Under the pieces are notes generated by a model. That model did no database searches. It worked only from the letters and a program-made list of their open reading frames with translations, and was not told the origin of the DNA. The translations under genes were made by a program, and so were the position numbers. From Nematocida ironsii (taxonomy: Eukaryota; Microsporidia): DNA of 19,027 nt. Position 1 is the first letter of the stretch. Every line of letters starts with the position of its first letter. The DNA lies in NCBI GenBank assembly GCA_001642415.1, contig LTDK01000084.1:1-19027 (forward strand), given 5' to 3'. This document shows positions 1-6,898 of this stretch, one piece after another.

Positions 1-1392
1 TGCGAGGCCTTTAAATACCTTCAAAAAATAATTAATTTGTCTAAATATGGTAGAGTGACCATGCATTATACGCATCTAGATCTATTCAAATTAAACTTAA
101 TGGTAATTGCATGAATTAGAAGGATCTATTACAAGAATAGACTAAATACACGACAATATGGCGGTGTATAGACATATTAAAAAGAGTGTTTACAGAGAGA
201 GTGCAGTAAGACGGGTTATACTTAGATATATTTCAGGTGTTACAAGTGGTATAGTGGCAAATAAGTAATAGATATACTCTGATTGGTGGTATAATTAAAG
301 TTATTTTTATTTTATTTCTAGGCCTTTTATATTTTTAGATTCTTTAGTATTATAGAATATGCCGTATAAATCAGAATATGTTAAAATAGTGAATAATTTG
401 CTTTAGTACAGTTGAGTACATATGTGTCTAGACTGGGAGAGGGCTCTGTATTTATATTGGGCATGGCCTTTTATAGTTTATTCCCTTCTATGTATTGTGG
501 CATAGAAGAAGCTGCTATAAACTTGTTTATTTAATGGGAAGCCGTAGAGAAACACTTTATATATTTTCTTTTCTAATAAAAGCTTGGTTTAGTTACTTGA
601 ATAACAGATAACTATAAAATATTTTTATTTAGCCAATTCTACTTGTATTTCCATTACGGCTTAAGGCATATAATAAAAGCAGATAAAAGGAATAAGCAGA
701 AATTTATAATCTTACGATTTTTCAACAGTAAATTTTGAAATTTATCAAATTTACAATTCATATTTATATATGTATTTAATCGGCTGTCTTGTTTAGCCTC
801 ATGGAAAAGGTATAAAAATACAAATACCCAATAAAAAGCGCTAATCACAAAACCTGAAACACAGAAAGCAACCACTAATAAAAGAGTATTTTAAGTATAA
901 AAAGATGCATCTATTACAACTACAATAGAAGGCATAGATTTTTGCAGTGCATGAACAGAGAGGTATGCATAATAGATAATACTATGCATTTTTTGTGCAT
1001 TTCTAAAGCGAAGAGCAAATATAGTATTTGGAGGTATTTATGCACTAGCTTTACTAAAAATAGATAATTTTCTATCGGCCTCTAACAGAGCTCTTATTTG
1101 TTACTGGTGGTTAGTTGGTAAAAATTGCCTTTAACTACTATTATACATCGGCAGAATTTTCGAAATGCAGGCGGCAAATTTACAAAGTGCCATTTTTTAC
1201 TACATTAATCGTCATATATTGTTTCTTTATTAATACTATTTTGAAGTTTATTTAAGCACTACATTACTTACATTTGATAAAGGATTTACTACACTTCTTT
1301 AAAAAGCATAGAATAACTTATTGAAAGAACTTCTGCAATTCACATGCTAGGACATTCGGTTATTTTTCATTTATTTTTTTGCTGTATAATAG
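1..1392. other. Gene-poor AT-rich intergenic stretch
   Basis: No open reading frame with an ATG start and recognisable protein character is visible on either strand. The only long frame, on the minus strand at 654-875, begins with GTG and reads as generic hydrophobic AT-rich translation, so it is not called. The notable content is the stem-loop at 475-523 inside a patch of somewhat higher GC (421-560, 52 of 140 bases G or C). The remainder is AT-rich sequence in which I see no repeat family, tRNA-like fold or clear promoter. The left window edge may cut a gene lying outside. Confidence 0.5.
475..523. ncRNA. Long two-part stem-loop, possible structured RNA
   Basis: Bases 485-492 pair perfectly with 501-508 (8 bp, loop 493-500). 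Outside this, 475-481 pair perfectly with 517-523 (7 bp), leaving a small asymmetric internal loop. The two stems make a 49-base hairpin in a patch of raised GC. T-runs occur downstream on the plus strand near 574-590, which could serve as a polymerase III stop. No known RNA family was recognised and strand is not decided. A single 8-bp hairpin is expected by chance in a window this size, so it is the stacked arrangement that earns the call. Confidence 0.3.
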
Positions 1393-2013
1393 ATGCAAGT
1401 TATTATTACATCCAGTAATTCGAAGCTAACACACGAAACTAAAGAGCTATTGTTAGATATTGAAGGATTGTTTCCGGGAGCCACGCCAATTCCGCGTAAA
1501 AAAAGAAACTTTGCACAGTTCTTAAAAGAAGAAGTAACTGAGGAAGAGGCTATGATCATACGATTAGACCAGGTAGATAGCTCTTATAGGCGCCTTCTAT
1601 TTATAAAAAAAGATGCAGAGAACAATCTTACAACAAGCACATATTCTATTGTATCTTATACGCTTTCTAGACGGCTGGGTGGGGCTGTTGACTCCGGCCA
1701 TATGCCAGAGCTGTCTATAAACAATTTTGAAGACACAGAAAACGACATGCGGTTTATAAAGGATATAGAATCAGTGTACAGCACAGAAGAGCCAGACTTT
1801 GAAGGGCGACAGCTAGTGTCCTTTACAAAGAAAAGGGGATTTATTCTATGCAGAAAGCACAGATATATTGTCCGGCTGCCAGAGGACAGTACAAAAGAGG
1901 AAACTGTCCGTCTAGATGAAATAGGACCCAGACTTTCTCTAAAACTTCAGACAGTAGACATTAATGAAAACTATATATTTAGACACACAAAGAATATTAA
2001 GCTAAAAGACTAA
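1393..2013 (+). CDS. Brix-domain ribosome biogenesis factor (RPF1-like)
   Basis: A 206-residue protein with Brix-domain signatures from end to end. Residues 2-7 form the opening beta strand (QVIITS). The segment around residues 26-40 (LFPGATPIPRKKRNF) resembles the basic stretch that follows helix 1 in this superfamily. Residues 140-160 (QLVSFTKKRGFILCRKHRY) match the late strand pair with the usual R-x-H-R-Y ending. Residues 174-186 (LDEIGPRLSLKLQ) are the hallmark closing motif. Brix proteins (Rpf1, Rpf2, Brx1, Ssf1, Imp4) bind rRNA during nucleolar ribosome assembly. The H-R-Y and E-I-G-P-R context looks closest to Rpf1, which acts in 60S maturation, but the paralogue is not certain. The protein is reduced to little more than the domain. 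The start is the first ATG after a T-rich leader. Confidence 0.7.
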   Translation: MQVIITSSNSKLTHETKELLLDIEGLFPGATPIPRKKRNFAQFLKEEVTEEEAMIIRLDQVDSSYRRLLFIKKDAENNLTTSTYSIVSYTLSRRLGGAVDSGHMPELSINNFEDTENDMRFIKDIESVYSTEEPDFEGRQLVSFTKKRGFILCRKHRYIVRLPEDSTKEETVRLDEIGPRLSLKLQTVDINENYIFRHTKNIKLKD

Positions 2014-2400
2014 AGAATATAAAAAAAGAAGCATAGAATACACAAAAATGGTGCCTATGAAAATGCGTGCTATACCTTGCCAATAGAGTGCATTCTTTCC
2101 ATAATGCTAGCTCCAGAGCGATCTAAGCAGCATTCTATCAAAGAAGCCAATTATCTTCTTTGTTTTGAAACAACAATAGCTTTTCAATTTTTTGTCCCCT
2201 GTGAGAGCTCCAATTAGAATAGAGAAAAGTGACAGATCGCCCCTCAAAAAAGAACCAATAAAATGCAAGAATACATATAAAAAGCCATCATTGTGCAATT
2301 TAGATTTTATATCTTAAAATAGAAGATAAAAACGATTCGTTTATCTAGTTTCTCTGATTAGATTAAAGATAAATAGGATAAAATCCGAATGGAATAAGAA
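2014..2400. other. Intergenic region between Brix and secreted-protein genes
   Basis: No convincing gene. A minus-strand frame at 2107-2298 would need a TTG start and is rejected. The stretch is slightly richer in GC than other intergenic DNA and holds scattered complementary segments. Examples are a 7-bp pair between 2118-2124 and 2234-2240, and a 6-bp pair around the CATTCT-like motif near 2105-2135. These are too weak to call an RNA gene. Confidence 0.3.
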
Positions 2401-2949
2401 ATGAGAATAAGAAAAGAAATTATAATGTTATTTATTTTATTTACTGCACTATATGCTAGTGCAGCACTGCCCTCTGCGGATGAGGTAGGCCCAGATGGTA
2501 AAAAGCCTGAGGAAGAAAACTTGGATTTAAAAAAACCAGAGCAAGAAACTCCACAGGGAGAAAAACCAGGCATCTTTAAAAGAATTGGGAATTTTATAAA
2601 GAGGACATATTTAAGAGTTAAAAACTCCCTTAAGAAAAAGAAATCTGGCAATAATGGCGCGGCCCCAAATCAGCCAAAACCTGGAAGTGCAAATGAAGAG
2701 TCATTTGTAATGGTTGAATCTGATGGGTCTATAAATAATTCAGCAGAAAAGTCGCTTGTAGAAGAAGAAGCTCCAACTGGGAAAGATCAGCCACCAGCAA
2801 GCACACTAAATAATAAAAATGAGGACGATGGTAAAGAAAAAAAACCAGCTGAGGAGGCTAAAAAACCCGTAGAGGAGACTAAAAAACCTGGAGAAGAAAT
2901 GGGATCTAATCCGAAGCAACCAGTAGCAGGGGAAAAACCACAGGCATAG
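2401..2949 (+). CDS. Secreted Lys/Pro/Glu-repeat protein with amphipathic basic segment
   Basis: A 182-residue protein I cannot assign to a family. Residues 1-21 are a clear signal peptide: a basic MRIRK start, the hydrophobic core IIMLFILFTALY, and an A-S-A exit. The mature part is hydrophilic and probably disordered. Residues 34-56 and 147-166 carry repeats of the form KKP-x-E-E (KKPEEE, KKPEQE, KKPAEE, KKPVEE, KKPGEE). Between the repeat blocks, residues 57-83 form a strongly basic segment (GIFKRIGNFIKRTYLRVKNS, then four lysines) with spaced hydrophobic residues, fitting an amphipathic helix. There is no membrane anchor and no cysteine in the mature chain. A secreted or spore-surface role, or export toward the host, is inferred from the signal peptide and composition only. 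The first ATG is used and gives a complete signal peptide. Confidence 0.65.
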   Translation: MRIRKEIIMLFILFTALYASAALPSADEVGPDGKKPEEENLDLKKPEQETPQGEKPGIFKRIGNFIKRTYLRVKNSLKKKKSGNNGAAPNQPKPGSANEESFVMVESDGSINNSAEKSLVEEEAPTGKDQPPASTLNNKNEDDGKEKKPAEEAKKPVEETKKPGEEMGSNPKQPVAGEKPQA

Positions 2950-3170
2950 CATAATTATATAGCCTTAAAAAATCATAGCACACCATAAGCGGTTTACTTA
3001 TAAAGTGTTTTCTGACTATGTAAGTATAGTAAAGTCCGGAGTTTAGTAGGGGGCAAAGGCTTATATGAAACAAATAAATATATTATTGGTTTATTTTTGT
3101 GATTTACGTCTCATACGCCTATTGGGCATTGAACATTTAAATATGTAATTTCTCCATACTTTTCATTCAA

Positions 3171-3323
3171 ATGCGATTTACAAAAGGAATACTTGGACTT
3201 TTAATACTTTCTCTTTATATGTGCAAGCCATATATGAAGAATAAAGCAAAGCAAGCCAAAAGAAGAAAAGCCAGAAGAAATAGTTTGAAAGTGACCGGAA
3301 ACATTCTTCATCTTACAATATAA
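3171..3323 (+). CDS. Possible small secreted basic peptide or gene remnant
   Basis: A 50-codon frame starting at ATG 3171 and ending at TAA 3321-3323. The translation begins MRFTKGILGLLILSLYMC, which reads as a basic n-region plus a hydrophobic core. This layout resembles the start of the secreted protein at 2401. It is followed by a very basic stretch around residues 22-40, rich in Lys and Arg (KAKQAKRRKARR), and a short hydrophobic end. It may be a true short secreted peptide, or the surviving 5' end of a decayed secreted-protein gene, since it sits in a gene-poor stretch. No family was recognised. The call rests only on the signal-like N terminus and the composition. Confidence 0.3.
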   Translation: MRFTKGILGLLILSLYMCKPYMKNKAKQAKRRKARRNSLKVTGNILHLTI

Positions 3324-5164
3324 GCAGAATACGCGCAGTGCGAATCAAATGAAATACCAAAGTTTGCTGAAATATAGCAAGAAAGATTAGAAATATAATG
3401 AATTGCTAGAATTTATGGATAAAGTATCCTTTAAGAGAAAAGTACCCTGAATTTTGGGTTAGTAAAATTTAGTAGATTATTAATTATGTTCTAATAAGAA
3501 AAGAAGGGGCAGCATGCTACTTTCTATGAAGTGCCCAATTATATGCAACATATTATAGATATAGCAGGAATTGTTATAGGTTTTTATTGAGTATGTAGAT
3601 TTACAGGTTCTTTATGTATATTGGCATTTTAGACAGAATGTAAACGGAAGTTTATATATAAATCCATAGGAATAGTATTTATATAGAGATGTAATCTAAA
3701 ATATACAAAATTATGTGTTTATTTGTGATTTATAAATATTACACTAACCCGAATTATAACAGTTCAACCCATGCATCTGTTGTATGAGTGATTTAACTTA
3801 TATGAAACTTCAAGCACATTGCAATATAGCACTCTTCAAATCTTACTGGCACTGTATCATGCCAATTTTTGATGATTTTTTTCTAAAACACATTTTTATA
3901 AATATGTACATAATTTTAAATAAGTGTGAAGGCATTGTATTTTATAAACATGTAATAAGTTTTTATAGAAAATATGAAATTTCATAGAACTATTTCATGA
4001 TTCAATACTGACAGCAGCCAGACAAAACAGTCGAATTCAATACAGGAATTCAAAATATAGCCATAAAAACATGTGAATATACGGAAAACCCATCTTATTT
4101 ATTTACGCAATATACAATATATATATGAGTTAGTAGAAAAACTAAAAAAAGTAGATGCCAAGTTCTTTAAGCATTTTGAACTATCCAAGTTTTAAGCCAA
4201 TTGTATAGGAATTTCTATGTGATTTGCACAATCTTTAAACCATCTTTTATGATTATTCACAAAAGCATCTTTTTAAGAACATGCCAAGCCTACTCAAATC
4301 AGATTTAAATGTATTTAAATGAATTACTGAGTGTACAGTGCATTTAGTGTTCTTTTTGTTAGAAGATACTTAATTGAATCGAGCACCAAAGATGCAGAAT
4401 ATGTGCACTTGAATATTATTATATGTGCACTGAAATAGGCACAATAAATAAATATTATCTTCTGTTAATTCACTATTAGTGTTATATAACCAGAAATTAT
4501 TATTAAGCATAGAAATAATCTTTAGCCGTTTATTACAGTATTTATTATTCTTTGATCATTGGTATATTTTATATATTTATTTGGATTAAATGCATAAACA
4601 GGGCAACAATACTATAGAAAGACTTTGCTTGAACTGTTGTGATTTGTATAAATACGTTTGAGGTATTTAATAAATAGTTAAGCGCTTATTAATAGACTAT
4701 TCGTTGTATTATAGTATAAAGGATCATGCTGTAATGTATAATTTGGTATGTGTATAAAATACCTATAATTATATATGTTCTATTCTCTAATAGATGTACA
4801 TCTGTAGATTAAACATTCTCTGAATTGTACAATGCAGAAATATTGAGCTTTTTAACCACTATTAGCACATATATAAATTTAGATAGACTAAATTTAAAAT
4901 ATTAGCAATACATCAATTTAACACTCTCTATAATTCTCTATGAGAAACAAAAAAATCACCACAAAATGCGTTAATTAATCAGTAAAGAACCATAAAGTTG
5001 TAATGATAAAGAGTACATACAAAACATATACTTTAAAAGACATACTTTATATAAAAGACAATATAAAATAGAACTATCCTGCCTAATAAATAAAAAAGCT
5101 TTACGACAAAAATTATTTAGAAAAAAGGATGTTAAGTATAAAATGTAGTGTGAACCACTATCCC

Positions 5165-5347
5165 GCACTATTAAGAATATTGTGATTGGAGAATTGCACA
5201 CGCCTTGAATAGTCTACCGTGGAAACTAAGACAAAGTCACATTGGTATACAATCGCAATGGGAGACTATATGCATATAAATGCACTCCATTGCAGAAATG
5301 TCTAAAACACTCTGCTTGCAACTGCAGGGGGATAAACATTTTCTCTT
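5165..5347 (+). ncRNA. Candidate structured non-coding RNA
   Basis: An island of raised GC (65 of 160 bases at 5181-5340) just upstream of the WD-repeat gene. Its core is a compound hairpin. Bases 5255-5261 and 5263-5264 pair with 5285-5293 (9 bp, one bulged G at 5262). Inside that, 5271-5275 pair with 5280-5284 (5 bp, four-base loop). A small CTGC/GCAG stem follows at about 5312-5326, then an ACA triplet at 5335-5337 and T-runs at 5338-5350 suited to polymerase III termination. A TATA-like box lies at 5137-5144, placing a start near 5165. The hairpin-hinge-hairpin-ACA layout faintly recalls an H/ACA snoRNA, but the second hairpin is weak. Family unknown, ends approximate. Confidence 0.35.
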
Positions 5348-5587
5348 TTTATAGAATTCTAAAATATAAAAGAGAAATTTTTTTATACCCATGGCTTTTT
5401 TCTTAAATACTCTGCTAATGATGAGAACCTAAGATAGCTTAGAAGTGATGACACATCAATATAAACTACAACGGTTACTGAGGCACTTTGTTTTAACATC
5501 ATACAATAACATATTACTTTATAATCTCCTGCGCTGTGCTTAGGTTGTGGCTTTATTTCTTCTTTCATTTTTTCTCTTTTCATACAA

Positions 5588-6433
5588 ATGAAGTACATTA
5601 CAGACTGCCTTTACTATAAAAATAAGCCAATATATTCAACTTATATATACAGCGAGACTTCACGGAAGGGCGCCATTGTGTATAAAGGCGCGGAGATAGA
5701 AACAACAGGCACATTTTCTATATCCCAAAAAGAAAACAGACTAATAGCTGGAAATTATAATAACATAGCAATTATAGATCTAGAACTGGCATCTGTGCCG
5801 CACACCATCTATGACAATAAAATAATAAACTATAACCATGTGGAGTATGAAGGAACTATATATTCAGTCGGCCTGGGGTGCTATACAGAAATTAACACAA
5901 AAACTGGAGATATCACATGGCATCAGTATTTCTGCAATGGAGAAAAGTGTATACACGACATTCTTTCTGTGGCAGTAGACAAACAGTATATTTACATAGG
6001 ATGCGATATTGGGTGCCTATCATATATCGACAGAAGCACGCATAGTGTGCTAGAAACATATAGCTTTTCAGGCGGAATAACTTGGCTTTGTGTTCTTTCT
6101 ACTGCGAACGGGCATAGTTATAGTGGACTAGAAGTAGGAACATATACGGGAGAATACGCAATAATTTCAGAAAGAAAAATACTACTGCAAAAGAACACAG
6201 GGTCTATTATATGGAGGATACACAGAGTAGAAATAGAGGGGGCAGTATACAATGTTATAGCGCAGTCATATGATGGGATAGGCATATACACAGAAGACCT
6301 AATACTTATTAAGCACATACCAACTACGGATCTAGTGTATACTATAGAAATAGACATGGATAGAAGAAAGCTTCTAGGGTATAATTATTATACAGGAGAG
6401 GTACAGAGTACTGATCTATTCAGTATAAAATAG
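5588..6433 (+). CDS. WD40-type beta-propeller, putative diphthamide factor DPH7
   Basis: A 281-residue soluble protein made of degenerate WD-like blades. Repeating strand patterns are visible at residues 42-66 (SISQKENRLIAGNYNNIAIIDLE), 124-157, 162-194 and 206-235, each ending in a hydrophobic-D or W type strand. The block around residues 205-212 (GSIIWRIH) followed by a hydrophobic strand recalls the GGGVWR-type element of DPH7. The C-terminal part (TDLVYTIEID... LLGYNYYTGEVQSTDLF) resembles its closing H/T-D-S-L-V-Y-G and CSFYD blade. DPH7 hydrolyses diphthine methyl ester during diphthamide synthesis on translation elongation factor 2 in the cytosol. The family assignment is by memory of motif order and could be wrong; a generic WD-repeat protein is the alternative. 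The ATG follows a T/C-rich leader. The protein is shorter than typical DPH7. Confidence 0.5.
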   Translation: MKYITDCLYYKNKPIYSTYIYSETSRKGAIVYKGAEIETTGTFSISQKENRLIAGNYNNIAIIDLELASVPHTIYDNKIINYNHVEYEGTIYSVGLGCYTEINTKTGDITWHQYFCNGEKCIHDILSVAVDKQYIYIGCDIGCLSYIDRSTHSVLETYSFSGGITWLCVLSTANGHSYSGLEVGTYTGEYAIISERKILLQKNTGSIIWRIHRVEIEGAVYNVIAQSYDGIGIYTEDLILIKHIPTTDLVYTIEIDMDRRKLLGYNYYTGEVQSTDLFSIK

Positions 6434-6434
6434 G

Positions 6435-6440
6435 AATAAA
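6435..6440 (+). terminator. Possible polyadenylation signal after WD-repeat gene
   Basis: AATAAA occurs one base after the TAG stop of the upstream gene. This fits the very short 3' UTRs of compact microsporidian genes. In such AT-rich DNA the hexamer is also frequent by chance. Confidence 0.3.
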
Positions 6441-6736
6441 TAAAATAGAATTTCTGGTTATTTCAAGCTATATGCTATTAAAAAGTTTAAAGAATAATGG
6501 TAATGGTATTATGCATATATTATTAGTCAAATACAAAGATAATAATGTAAAAATAGAGAAAATACCTCAAATTAGAAACAAAATAAAGTTACAATTTCAA
6601 TAATTTTTAACTCCTAAGAACCACTAGATTTTAAAGATTGGTGGTGGCAATGAACAGTTCAATATTAAAGAAAAATACATAAAGTTTTGTTTGTAAGTAC
6701 ATCGCAATAGTATAGAACTTTGCCTCTGTGTATGGT

Positions 6737-6852
6737 TGCCCGCTTGCTTTAGAACATTTAATCTAATACCCTAAACCAATCAAATGATCCAGTATTTCTA
6801 TATACATTAGGTATTTCCAATATGGTAAGGTAACAAAATGATACAGCGGGCA
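6737..6852. other. Paired complementary segments upstream of secreted-protein gene
   Basis: This gene-free stretch of 465 bases (6434-6898) holds a GC-rich 8-base segment at 6737-6744 (TGCCCGCT) that is exactly complementary to 6845-6852 (AGCGGGCA). Nested inside, 6765-6770 plus 6772-6774 pair with 6807-6815 (9 bp, one bulged C at 6771). Together they could close a folded RNA of about 116 bases, or be regulatory sites for the gene starting at 6899. No T-run stop follows on either strand, so a separate RNA gene is uncertain. Confidence 0.25.
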
Positions 6853-6879
6853 TCTATCATAAGTGATATGTCCTTAAGG

Positions 6880-6888
6880 TATAAATAG
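6880..6888 (+). promoter_or_regulatory. TATA-like box of the large secreted-protein gene
   Basis: TATAAATAG begins only 19 bases before the first ATG at 6899. If transcription starts the usual 25-30 bases after the box, the first ATG may be missed. The in-frame ATGs at 6908 or 6926 would then be used. Confidence 0.5.
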
Positions 6889-6898
6889 AGCAGAAGGC

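Larger units (their letters stand above)
2950..5587. other. 2.6-kb gene-poor AT-rich region
   Basis: Long for an intergenic region in a compact microsporidian genome. It contains one possible 50-residue secreted peptide at 3171-3323 and a folded higher-GC element at about 5165-5347. It also has a short direct repeat (ATGTGCACT at 4401-4409 and 4424-4432) and a GC-richer patch near 3030-3060. A 67-residue plus-strand frame at 3784-3987 and a GTG-started minus-strand frame at 4971-5201 have no protein-like features and are not called. The rest reads as unconstrained AT-rich DNA, possibly decayed genes. Confidence 0.4.

Noticed and set aside
654..875. 73-residue minus-strand hydrophobic frame
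   Set aside because: It begins with GTG, which is not expected in a eukaryotic gene, and its composition is typical of AT-rich non-coding DNA.
2107..2298. 63-residue minus-strand frame between the first two genes
   Set aside because: It requires a TTG start and shows no protein family character.
3784..3987. 67-residue plus-strand frame
   Set aside because: It has an ATG start, but the composition is Phe/Ile/Tyr/Lys-rich as expected for random AT-rich DNA. There is no signal peptide or motif.
4376..4391. GAATCGAGC resembling a tRNA T-arm on the minus strand
   Set aside because: No acceptor stem, anticodon arm or D arm could be paired around it. No tRNA gene was found in the window.
4971..5201. 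76-residue minus-strand frame
   Set aside because: The start is GTG and there are no domain, signal or conserved-looking features. It also overlaps the folded element.
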